In this document: one piece after another, positions 56,501 to 64,000 of the stretch
Layout: every line of letters begins with the position of its first letter
Position numbering within the stretch: the first letter of the stretch is position 1
Assembly (NCBI GenBank): GCA_003342895.1
Contig: PTFA01000024.1
Span: forward strand, 955,634-1,019,633
Direction: 5' to 3'
Length of the DNA: 64,000 nucleotides
Source of the DNA: Casuarius casuarius
Lineage: Eukaryota > Chordata > Aves > Casuariiformes > Casuariidae
Made by a program: the position numbers and the translations under genes
The notes under the pieces: generated by a model
Told to the model about the DNA's origin: nothing
The model's database searches: none
The model's input: only the letters and a program-made list of their open reading frames with translations

Positions 56501-58471
56501 AAATTAACGTGGTGGTAAACTATTAAGAATAAAAAAAAAAGGATTTTCTATTTTAATTCCTTTCAGTAAGATATAAGTGACTTACGTGACTACTTAGATG
56601 TGCTAGAAATGAAGTAAACAGGCTTTGTGTGTATCCAGCAACATTTAGTCTGGCTCTTCCAGACTAGGAGGCTGGCCATAATTACACACTGCGATCTTTC
56701 TCTCCTCTCCCTTTTGCACAGGCGTCAAAGGTCAAGTTACTGATAAGGACGGGACTCCTATTCCAAATGCAATCGTGGAAGCTGAAGGAAGGTCTCATAT
56801 CTGCCCTTACAGAACAAATCAATACGGAGAGTACTTTCTTCTCCTTTTGCCTGGGATATACGTGATCAAAGTAAGTGTGCTGATTTGCTAAGTTACAGTT
56901 TCTAATTGCATTGAGTTCTTAAACACAGTGAGACTGAATCCCTACAGATGAATGAGCTGAACTTGCTCAAGTCAAATACAGGACCTGAAAGGCTTTTTAG
57001 CAGATTAAAAAAACAAACAAAAACCAACCAACCCCCTCTCCCCCCCCTCACTTAAAACCTTAACCAGTCGTAAGGACATTTTTTGATACAGTGAGATCTC
57101 TGGTCCCCCAAATGCCCAGAAATAAGCACTCATCTGAGCTAGATGGTGGAGCCAGCTGTGCGTCTGGACTGTGGTGACACTAGCTTGAGGTGTTTGAGGC
57201 AAACCACAGAGCCCCTCGACAGTGATGAGGTGGAGGCTGGGATCCTTGCCACCCCAGGCAGCAGACTGACAAGGCCATCAGTGACGGCTGTTCCCTTGGG
57301 TGGAAATGGCCTCTTTGTGCACGCTGCCAATAGCCTGTGCTGGGGAAACCGATCCAGCTATTTGTGTGGCCTCTGCCTGGTGCCAGCCAAGGGTTTATGC
57401 TTACCCTTAATTGCAGGATTCCCTCTCCTGTACAGCACACAGTGCTCTGTGGTCCCTTGTGCCAAAAATTGCTGCTGCACTGAAAGAAGACTCCTCTGTT
57501 GCCTCTCAGGGAAGGGACTTTTCTGCTGTAAAATGCCAATCATCTGGTAAATTCCTCTTTGGATTGAGCACCAAGTGACCACCACCTTCATGTGCTCACC
57601 CCCCTCCCGCCCTGCTGGAGCTAGCAAAAGGACCTTGTAAGCCAGCACTGCCTTCAGTTCTGTCCGTGGAGGCAAGCAATTCCACTTAATGTTGATGCAT
57701 TAAAAAAGGCAAGAAAAAATCATGACCGAGAAGTTATTTTACTCGGTAGACATCCCTGCGTGGTACCCAGTACTTGTTTTTGCTGCTAGCTTCTTGCTTG
57801 TTACAACTGCACATTCTCATTTCTGTTCACACGAAGCAGACCTCATGTGTTGCTTTGCTGCTGCCTAACAAGGTTAGTTACCCAACAGGTTGCATCTTTC
57901 AGGTTTTCTGGTTCTTCTTGCTAAGCAATTTAATTGGTTCGTTCATTTTAAATCAATGACCCAAATAAAGCAAAGTTAGCTAAAACCCTTGTCTACTGTG
58001 AAAAAGCACCAAAAGATACATTCTGTTATCATTTCCATCTCAGTTTACTTTGGTTTAGTCTAGTTGCTGTATGTGAGAAACTTTACTGTTTTCTCATTCT
58101 GTAGCTTAAGTTACGTTAAGAACACTCTTTTGATAGGTCAGACATGTTTAAAGAAGCACATTAGACAATGGTTGTTACACAGCTGAAATTAACATTTAAA
58201 ACCAAGTAAGTGAGAAATCTTTCCTGTTTGTTCCTAGGCTACTGTACCAGGATTTAAATCGATGCTGAAGACAGTGGAAGTATCCAATAACAGTGATAAC
58301 TTCAGTGCTTTGAAATGTGACTTCTGTTTCTCAGAAGTCTCTATCAAAACAAGAGCTTCTTCATGTCCTAAAATTCCCCTCTACCAAGAGCTTGAACGTG
58401 CTTCAGCGGCAGGAAAACCAACTTTAAATATCTTTGTTTTAATGACCGTTATGCTTATAATTCTTAAATAA
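24489..58471 (+). CDS. CPM: Carboxypeptidase M (nine coding exons, spliced)
   Basis: The product is a membrane-bound zinc carboxypeptidase that removes C-terminal Arg or Lys from extracellular peptides such as kinins and anaphylatoxins. Joined exons are 24489-24506, 24620-24770, 43911-44008, 51986-52158, 53594-53778, 54023-54193, 55148-55300, 56722-56870 and 58238-58471, giving 443 residues, the family's usual length. Residues 1-20 form a signal peptide, with the mature start near LDFRYHH. Zinc ligands are H86 and E89 (HGDE) and H193 (NLHGG). Substrate residues N156 and R157 lie in DLNRNFPD, and the catalytic Glu is E284 in LELSCC. The transthyretin-like domain spans about 317-400. The C-terminal tail from about 428 is hydrophobic, with a likely GPI site near S422. 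N-glycosylation sequons are at N118, N167, N183, N383 and N387. No frameshift or internal stop occurs. Family identity is very secure from the motifs, length and anchor. CPM rather than CPN, CPE or CPD follows from the GPI tail and single domain. Confidence 0.97.
24507..24619 (+). other. CPM: CPM intron 1 (113 bp)
   Basis: A very short GC-rich intron from gtagga to cgttcgcag. Its length is not a multiple of three, and the frame of exon 1 read through it does not enter the exon 2 frame, so splicing is required to join the signal peptide. Confidence 0.75.
24620..24770 (+). CDS. CPM: CPM coding exon 2 (rest of signal peptide, N-terminus of mature enzyme)
   Basis: The acceptor is cgttcgcag|GAC and the donor is GAAG|gtaggg; the exon ends in phase 1. 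It supplies the hydrophobic core of the signal peptide ([10 protein letters not shown]), then [15 protein letters not shown] and the conserved [10 protein letters not shown]. The N-terminal helix of M14 enzymes begins here. It lies inside the CpG island and is GC-rich, unlike the later exons. Confidence 0.95.
26765..27890 (-). mobile_element. Decayed CR1-type LINE fragment (3' end of ORF2)
   Basis: Read on the minus strand, this gives pieces of CR1 reverse-transcriptase ORF2 in the order expected. LDLSKAF is near 27800. [14 protein letters not shown]...[20 protein letters not shown] follows at about 27570-27460, and [11 protein letters not shown]...[12 protein letters not shown] at about 27170-27070. 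The 3'-end text (ccatctagttcaag, complementary strand) is near 26770. In-frame stops and frame changes make it dead. The 5' part of the element is missing, as is usual for CR1. Confidence 0.85.
28119..28159 (+). repeat. Compound TG/TA microsatellite
   Basis: (tg)n passes into (ac)n and then (ta)n. A perfect 16-bp palindrome tgtgtgtatacacaca lies at 28123-28138. Confidence 0.9.
33413..33454 (+). repeat. (TA)n(TG)n(TA)n microsatellite
   Basis: Alternating ta, then about nine tg units, then ta again, forming an alternating purine-pyrimidine tract of about 42 bp. Confidence 0.9.
36856..36876 (+). repeat. Poly(T) tract
   Basis: Twenty-one consecutive T residues within CPM intron 2. No flanking element was recognised. 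Confidence 0.9.
37473..37491 (+). repeat. Poly(T) tract
   Basis: Nineteen consecutive T residues within CPM intron 2. No adjoining element was recognised. Confidence 0.9.
38254..38273 (+). repeat. G homopolymer with an ambiguous base
   Basis: About twenty G residues interrupted by N at 38265. The true length is uncertain. The run could form G-quadruplex structure on the plus strand. Confidence 0.85.
43911..44008 (+). CDS. CPM: CPM coding exon 3 (first two zinc ligands)
   Basis: The acceptor is cctcttaaag|GT and the donor is GAG|gtacgt. The 98-bp exon restores phase 0. It encodes [12 protein letters not shown] followed by [15 protein letters not shown]. The final HGDE holds zinc ligands H86 and E89 of the metallocarboxypeptidase signature. 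It stands alone between a 19-kb and an 8-kb intron. Confidence 0.97.
47495..47515 (+). repeat. Poly(A) tract
   Basis: Twenty-one A residues directly preceded by seven T residues, within CPM intron 3. Confidence 0.9.
49854..49876 (+). repeat. (CTTC)n microsatellite
   Basis: About five consecutive cttc units in a pyrimidine-rich stretch of CPM intron 3. Confidence 0.9.
51986..52158 (+). CDS. CPM: CPM coding exon 4 (substrate-binding region)
   Basis: The acceptor is ttatacag|ACT and the donor is GGAAG|gtaagg; the exon ends in phase 2. It begins [15 protein letters not shown] and carries [16 protein letters not shown], the conserved strand with the M14 arginine (R121), and a sequon at N118. It ends DCYYSHG before the split Arg147 codon. 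Confidence 0.97.
52159..53593 (+). other. CPM: CPM intron 4 (1.4 kb)
   Basis: It contains a degenerate tandem repeat of about 20 bp at 52608-52666 and otherwise unremarkable sequence. No alternative exon is supported. Confidence 0.9.
52608..52666 (+). repeat. Degenerate 20-21 bp minisatellite
   Basis: Three successive units begin gacctagtaagagg, gatctggtaagagg and gacctagtaagagg, the first two followed by tttaat-type sequence. Confidence 0.85.
53594..53778 (+). CDS. CPM: CPM coding exon 5 (NRNFPD motif and third zinc ligand)
   Basis: The acceptor is ctctctaag|G and the donor is ACACAG|gtaagc. It encodes [16 protein letters not shown], with N156 and R157 binding the substrate carboxylate, then [14 protein letters not shown], with H193 the third zinc ligand. 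Sequons are at N167 and N183. The frame stays open into intron 5 until 53918, but the strong donor and the next exon's phase define the true end. Confidence 0.97.
54023..54193 (+). CDS. CPM: CPM coding exon 6
   Basis: The acceptor is ttctgcag|TT and the donor is GGAAG|gtaaga. It encodes [18 protein letters not shown], then [16 protein letters not shown], the conserved loop before the specificity pocket. C245 lies in the stretch before FPEG. The preceding intron is only 244 bp. Confidence 0.97.
54194..55147 (+). other. CPM: CPM intron 6 (0.95 kb)
   Basis: Gt-ag intron with no recognisable internal feature. The preceding intron 5 (53779-54022) is only 244 bp and likewise empty. Confidence 0.9.
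55148..55300 (+). CDS. CPM: CPM coding exon 7 (catalytic glutamate)
   Basis: The acceptor is caaatttaag|GT and the donor is CATCTAG|gtgggt. It encodes [20 protein letters not shown], then SCCKYP. E284 in TLELSCC is the general base, and the tyrosines of the QDYNY segment supply the M14 active-site Tyr. The exon ends the catalytic domain at YIKQVHLG. The donor is the weakest of the eight (TAG before gtgggt). Confidence 0.97.
55301..56721 (+). other. CPM: CPM intron 7 (1.4 kb)
   Basis: It starts at a weak donor, gtgggt. The exon 7 frame stays open into it until a stop ending at 55473. One N lies near 55927. No recognised repeat apart from short A runs. Confidence 0.9.
56722..56870 (+). CDS. 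CPM: CPM coding exon 8 (transthyretin-like domain)
   Basis: The acceptor is ttttgcacag|GC and the donor is ATCAAA|gtaagt, phase 0. It encodes [17 protein letters not shown], then [13 protein letters not shown] and [11 protein letters not shown]. This is the beta-sandwich pre-albumin-like domain that follows the catalytic domain in all M14B carboxypeptidases. Confidence 0.97.
56871..58237 (+). other. CPM: CPM intron 8 (1.4 kb)
   Basis: The intron carries a GC-richer block at about 57080-57680 with a 135-codon plus-strand open frame (57143-57550) whose C-terminal third is Cys-rich. No known domain is recognised and no splice context would include it. Confidence 0.85.
58238..58471 (+). CDS. CPM: CPM coding exon 9 (domain end, GPI-anchor signal, stop)
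   Basis: The acceptor is tgttcctag|GCT. It encodes [15 protein letters not shown] and the last strand. A short linker with C409 in SSCPKIPLY follows, then small residues ASAAGK (predicted omega site S422). The hydrophobic tail [13 protein letters not shown] ends at TAA. A hydrophobic tail with no following cytoplasmic segment is typical of GPI attachment. Two cysteines, C393 and C396, are an oddity discussed in the findings. Confidence 0.96.
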   Translation, partial: ATVPGFKSMLKTVEVSNNSDNFSALKCDFCFSEVSIKTRASSCPKIPLYQELERASAAGKPTLNIFVLMTVMLIILK

Positions 58472-60298
58472 AGGCAAGAATGACATGGCAAGGCAAAAAT
58501 CCATGTCGTCTTGCACAAATGTGGCTTTTAAAACAAAGAAAGACTTGTATATGCAAAAGAATGTATGTTTTATAAATGAAATTCTCAGATTTTAAAGTCA
58601 TGCTTATTGTATTTTATAAAATACTGGCTAGACAATCAAATGTTTTAATTATAATAGATTCATTTTTCTACGTAAGTATTTTAATCTAAAGAATTATTGT
58701 ACAGCCTATGGAGTTAGACATTGTAGAATTTCAGTGTGGAAAATACAGATTAATTTTGAAAAATTTGAATTCAAAAAAAGTACAGGATTGTACTGCAAAT
58801 GTTTCATACAAACTCAGTTTCCTCATTGAACCAACAGTTAATGTGTCTACACCACTGTAAACAATTAGCTTAATCCTGATTTCTCATAATAAAGCCCCTG
58901 CTGTAAATGGCGAAGGACATTTATGAGTAAGTATGCTCGTTCTTATCTATGCAGCTGAGAGTGACAGGGCTGAAATAAGGTACAAAGATCAGTAACAGCT
59001 GTAAAAGAAGATGGAAATAAAGCATGTTCCAAAGGGCGCTGCTGCTGAAAGGTTAATGACAGTCCAAGCTACCAGGCAAAACAGTGGATGTCTCTCTGAA
59101 AGCTTTGTTCCTCAGACACAACTATTCAAAATACTTGGGAAACAGTCATCTACAGCTTCAAAATTGATCTAGGCCATTATTTACTTAATCTAGCATGGAG
59201 AAGAACTGTAATTGGAATTTCTCAATCTGATTAATCATTTAAGCGACTTCTTTGGATTCTTTGCTTTTCTGTGTATTTCACAGCCCTGTTAATATATTGT
59301 TTGTTTGGACTATATGTAACAAATGATGAAAGAAGACAGGCACGCTTCAGCAAGGAACATACCCCAGCCTTTTACAAGGGCTGGATTCAGAAACAACTGC
59401 ATGAACAGTGTTCCAGGAGTTGTAATGTGCTGCATGTAGAATTAGCAGAAGGTGCCTTTTGGCTCATCCATTGACAAGTCATTTTTAGGACACTTTTTGA
59501 AACTGGTCAATAGCCTCAAAAAAAAAAAAAAAAAAAAAAAAAAAGCAGCAAGCAATAACAGCTGGTTAGTATGGTCCTGTGTGTTCATTTTAAAACTTTA
59601 TCTGGTGGTAATTTTCTTAAACAATTTAAAAGGAAAACTTAAAAAGGTGATCTTGGGCAACGTCAGTAGACAGCAAATCAAAAAAAATACAGAAAAGCCC
59701 TTAGCAGTTGTTGGATGCAAACAGAGCCCTTTTGACAGTACCTTTACTGAAAACATACCCCTGTCTCACATGAAAAGGTAGAAACTGGGCTATGGATACT
59801 GGGCATTAGCCACAATTCTGCTGGTTTGCTAGATCCTGTGCAGCACATGAAATTGTAGATAAAACAAAGTTCAGAAACTGAAACAGAAATGTAGGTTCAG
59901 AATGAGGTCTGTGTGTGCAACAAGACACTGTTTTTTGACTGATGTCTTCATCATAGCACTCTATGCATTTGAACTGTATTTTTTGTTCTCTTTTGTGAAG
60001 TGCCGTGGATAGTCCACCAGTCAGAGGAATAAAAAGTTACCTGCTACTTTCTCCACTAACACTTGGTTCTGATTCTGTCACTTAAAGCAAAAAGGATCTA
60101 CAGCTGCCTTCAGTTTAAAATCCCCCAAAAGCATGAAATCTCTGAGAAGACAGTGGACTCGTAGCTGAGTGAAGTTAGGAAGAGCTTGGATATTGGGTCA
60201 CAGAATTAAAAATCTGCATGAAAGTAAAGCAGCAGAAATTCCAAAAATGAAATCATTGCCTTAAAGAAATAAAAACAAGGAGTATATATAAAAGAATC
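58472..60298 (+). other. CPM: CPM 3' UTR and flank
   Basis: AATAAA hexamers occur at 58467-58472 (overlapping the stop), 58888-58893, 59016-59021, 60028-60033, 60268-60273 and 60315-60320. The true end is therefore ambiguous, and alternative polyadenylation is likely. A 27-base poly(A) run lies at 59518-59544. No further coding sequence is recognised. Confidence 0.6.
59518..59544 (+). repeat. Poly(A) tract, 27 bases
   Basis: Twenty-seven consecutive A residues in the CPM 3' flank. No AATAAA lies just upstream and I recognise no retrocopy ending here. Confidence 0.9.
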
Positions 60299-60320
60299 TT
60301 TATTTAAAGCTTTAAATAAA
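60299..60320. terminator. Perfect 22-bp palindrome with a poly(A) signal on each strand
   Basis: tttatttaaag is followed immediately by its reverse complement ctttaaataaa. AATAAA is therefore present on the plus strand at 60315-60320 and on the minus strand at 60304-60299. It lies between the CPM 3' end and the putative convergent transcript, where a two-way polyadenylation element would be useful. Function is inferred from the hexamers and position only. Confidence 0.55.
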
Positions 60321-61165
60321 CACAACAATGTTTAGTTTCCTCAGAAAAGGAAAAACTTAAAACTAAAAGACATAAATGCAATACACAGGAAAGTTCTTCT
60401 CTTAAAGGGAACTATATTCTGTGCAATTTGAATGGATATTTCCTTTAATGGTTGCTGAATGTACACTACCTGTAAGGGCTGTGTAGAAGGTATGCAAAAT
60501 GATAAGCCATTAAAAAAAGTGTGTGTGTATGAGAGTAGTGGCAAAATTGCATAGCTATTTAAATTCATTATTAAACAGTGTTTAATAATCATTCAACTAT
60601 GTGTACTCAGAAAACAATCCAAGACTCTTGCTTTTGGAGAAACTGTTTGATATTTCAGGATTTATGTAATCATCATGCTGATGTCCATTAATTCAGTGTG
60701 AAAATAAGAACTGTCCTTTAAAGCCATGCTGTTTAATTTAAAGCAACATTTACCAAAAGGCAATAACACATTTTAACCAACAAATTTTACATGTATAATA
60801 TATACTTCAAAAGATACATGTGCTTGAAGTTTGTGTAAAAAAAAAAAACATACATCAGCTAAAAGCAGCAATTTTTCATTTTTAGTAAGTTTTTACCCTT
60901 GTTAAGATGCTTAGTTTTTATTTTGGTTTTTTTATTTACACTTTGCACAACCTTTAAACTACGAAGTAACTCAAAAAAAAATAAGAGCAAGCCTCAGATG
61001 TTACGCATGACTGGGAACCTTCCCTGCATGACAGTAGTTAACCCCCTCCCAGGACCAGAGAGATGCCTGCCAGCAGTGAAAGCTGTTCTCAGTGACACAC
61101 GGGCCTGCTGGAGCTTCAAAGTGCAACGTGTATTTAAGAGTACAACCATGCTACGCAATGTGTGA

Positions 61166-61192
61166 CCCCCCCCCCCCACACACACAGTCTGC
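61166..61192 (+). repeat. C homopolymer followed by (AC)n
   Basis: Twelve C residues followed by a short (ac)n run. On the minus strand this reads (gt)n then G12. Confidence 0.85.
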
Positions 61193-64000
61193 ATCTACCT
61201 GCCTGTATTGTGAATAATCAAGTGAGAGCAGCAAATAAACTTAAGCCAGATATGAATCGTCCCTCTCAGAGTCATTTATGCACATTGCACAGGAAAGTAC
61301 CACAAAAGCAAATATCCTTTTTAGGCTGAGTGAAGTGTTACATAACAAAACATCTATCTTCATGGGATAACTGCTGCCCAACCATATATGTAGGCAAATT
61401 AACACTGAGTAAATTACTTAGCATTTTAAACCAGTTAAAGTTAAAAATTCAACTTCTAAAGTTATGCCTTTTAGCAACTTTAGATTAAGGGAGGGAAGAA
61501 AAGAGTTTTTCACCCGTGTACAGCTGCTGTTTCTTCATTTCAGTTTATTCAGTTTCACTGTGCTTCTAGTAATTTTCTAGTCTTTCCTGCAGTAACGGGG
61601 TTTTCTGAAACAAACAATTATTCTTGTTGATGCTTTCTGTAAGAATGAGAATTGGTTTTCCTTCGTATTAGACTTAAAGAGGAAAAATCTGAGTCTTTTG
61701 CATTTGGCCTCATAACCAAACACACAGAAGTTTAAGAGACAGTGACATTTAAACAAGTTTACAAAAAATGGAACTCAGTGATAAAATGGAACAAAAAATG
61801 GTCAGAAATAAATGCAACACCTTTCATCAACAACTATGTAAACTTTTATTCTTTCTAAATCAACCTGCTAACTAAAGTGGTGGCTATAACCATTTGTGGA
61901 ATAAAACATGGCGCATACTTGCTCCAGTGTGCTAGTTAATGATACTAACATGCAATATTCCACAGGTGCCGTTCAACAAAAATGTAATCCTTGCAGTGAA
62001 TATTAAATAGAATCAGTGACCCAGCTACTTACATGTCAGCTGTGTGACATTTTTAAAGGATAAAAGCAGCAGACTATAAACTGGAAAATCTGAAGTGAGG
62101 ATTCACTATTAAAGATTCTCAAGTATTTCAGTATTCAACATTTCTAGCCTTTCTGAGAAACGTTAGACATACTGGAACAAAGTAATTTTGGCTTCTGTCT
62201 TGAGTACTCTGCACTTTTAGCCTATTCCTTCATGCACTTCAGGCAGACAAAATTCATATACAAATACTACCAAAAATTAGTTATTCTCTTTTATAAAGTA
62301 CAATAAAACCACTTGTTGATTAAATATGACTTTTTCACAATGTAGATTTCTTTTAGTATTGAAATTCAACTCCTGAACCAGGAAAGCTAAGACAATTACC
62401 AAAAATAACTGTATACTTTCAAATTTTGTTAACGTCTGACCATTCCTTTAACCTTCTTGCTCACATGGTCAAGGGCAAAAGAAATTATCACCCAGTATAA
62501 GTCAAACTTGAATCCTCTCCTCTTGTCACCACATCTTCCAGATAAAGAATTCTAATGTTACTAGAACAGTGAAGTAGTAAGTTAGCTTCTTCACTGTACT
62601 CAGAGATGCAAAAGCATTCCAAAGGAAAACAGCACCAAAATATTTTCACTACATTAATGTTGTATCAGCATCCATCTCTATTGTCATTTAGTACATCTTG
62701 TATGGTTATAACTCACTAGTTGTATTAAGAGAAGGAAAAAAAGAAAACGAAGCCATAAATCTTCTTATGCGCCTCTTAGTTTGCAATATATCTGCCTTTT
62801 TATTTTTAATGCTACAATTAAATATTCTTCTTGTAACTGTGATTTACAGTGTACGCACATTTATGTCTATACACGTACCAATAGACTAATTCAATAAATT
62901 AAAGCTCAAAACACTAACTGTATGCACAGGAGTATGTACAAACTGCAATAAATTAAAGATTAAAATGTCTATGGTATTAAATAACAATCCGAGAGCTCTC
63001 TAAGTACAAGTGTGAACTTCTGTGCCGATTTTGACTACTACTCAAGGACAGATAATTGTTTATCTGTCCAAAAAACAGTGTGATAAATATAAAGCTCGCT
63101 GCTGTTACTCCTTTTGGCATTTCTTCTGTCTACATTTACAGAGGTCCAAGCGCAGGTCAAAGTGACTTAACAGAGCCAGATTCAGAGAGGCCAGTCTGTT
63201 ACAAGTAAGTGCCTGAACACCTGCGCCGAGTCACAGTCCTGGCCCTCAGCACTTCCCGCAGACAGCTGCACGCGCACACACACCCGCTGGCGCACCTAGA
63301 GGAGCTGTCACTCACCTGCCAGCTTCTTCACAGGAANGGGGCTAGATGTCGCTACTCATCACTTCCTCATTTGTAAAGCAAGTTTTGAAAAAAGCCATCT
63401 ACTAGAAAGTGTTAAAAATTGTCAAGGCAAAAAAACACAATTCAGAACAAAGAGTCAGTCTGCCACACTAGTTTATCCAAGGATGCAGAACCCTAAATTC
63501 CCCATTTCCTTAGTATTGTACAGAGTAGAGGGTATTTCCATGGCTATTCCCCACAGAAGAAGAAATGCTAGGGAAGTAAACTTTTAGATCACAAAAGGGA
63601 AAATCCGTTGTGCTGTATGCTCTCCTTTTACCTTTTGCCAAGGCAAAAGGCTTTAGGGAGAGATGAAATGTTATTGGAAGGAAATTCCAAAGCTAAGTAA
63701 CTGTGAATAACAAGGGTCACTATGCTGACCATACATGCTTTTTTGCGAGTTTTTTTTTCCCCTTGACAAAGATAACTTAAGGGGCTGTCAGAGGACACCA
63801 GGGATGTTAAAATTTGCTCCAACAGAAACTAAGAATAGCTGCTCTCCCATGACTGTAGTTACATAGCAGTTACAGTGACTGTAGAGAAGGTATCAAACTG
63901 AAAAAGCTTAAGGCAGCGTAATGGATAAAGCTTCCTTAGCACACTCCCCATTTTATCAATGCTCTTCCTGAGCATACAACTTTTCAGTTCTCTCTCAACT

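Larger units (their letters stand above)
60299..64000 (-). other. Possible 3' UTR of a convergent minus-strand gene (MDM2 expected by synteny)
   Basis: There is no convincing ORF on either strand over 3.7 kb, and a minus-strand AATAAA at 60304-60299 could end a leftward transcript. In human, MDM2 and CPM lie tail to tail and MDM2 has a long 3' UTR, so this position fits. I looked for the MDM2 RING C-terminus on the minus strand and did not find it. The coding end would therefore lie beyond 64000. The identity rests on synteny, not on sequence. Confidence 0.3.

Noticed and set aside
59271..59544. Processed pseudogene ending in the 27-base poly(A) run
   Set aside because: No poly(A) signal shortly before the A run, no recognisable protein and no target-site duplication that I could see.
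63628..63822. MDM2 C-terminal coding sequence on the minus strand
   Set aside because: I looked for the RING-finger Cys/His pattern and the C-terminal end of MDM2 near the right edge. No frame there has it.
1..64000. CRISPR arrays, operons or other bacterial features
   Set aside because: No evenly spaced repeats or gene clusters; intron-exon structure shows a vertebrate nuclear genome.

Overview
This is vertebrate nuclear DNA, most likely from a bird. Coding sequence is cut into short exons by long GT-AG introns. The single first exon sits in a CpG island inside AT-rich DNA. The only recognisable dispersed repeat is a decayed CR1-type LINE, with no Alu or L1. Repeat density is low and introns are compact. 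Scattered single Ns show a draft assembly. A turtle or crocodilian is not excluded, because CR1 elements occur there too.

The one gene I can defend is CPM, encoding carboxypeptidase M, a GPI-anchored basic carboxypeptidase of the M14B family. It runs left to right from an ATG at 24489 to a stop at 58471. I joined nine coding exons by consensus splice sites and reading phase. The sum is 1,332 coding bases, or 443 residues plus stop, the length I recall for human CPM. The product has a signal peptide, the complete zinc and catalytic residue set, a transthyretin-like C-terminal domain and a hydrophobic GPI-attachment tail. Every exon junction keeps frame.

Layout: 1-24080 is intergenic upstream DNA with no gene I can support. 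It holds a good CTCF-like site (21718-21732), a pyrimidine-rich G-poor tract (about 20130-20390), a homeobox/MEIS-motif-rich stretch (18400-18700) and a 61-bp homopurine minisatellite (23895-23955) just before the promoter. The CpG island and promoter lie at about 24081-24970. The gene body follows, with a 19.1-kb intron 2 (containing the CR1 fragment), an 8.0-kb intron 3, then seven exons packed into 6.5 kb (51986-58471). From 58472 onward is CPM 3' UTR and intergenic DNA. At 60299-60320 a perfect 22-bp palindrome places an AATAAA poly(A) signal on each strand. The rest, to 64000, carries no convincing ORF. It is plausibly the long 3' UTR of a convergent minus-strand gene, and by tetrapod synteny the expected neighbour is MDM2. 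No MDM2 coding sequence is in the window, so that identity is inference.

I found no new biochemical system. The most interesting signals are the symmetric bidirectional poly(A) palindrome between two probably convergent genes, the homopurine tract abutting the CpG island, the CPM stop codon lying inside an AATAAA hexamer, and an added C-x2-C pair in the CPM C-terminal region.
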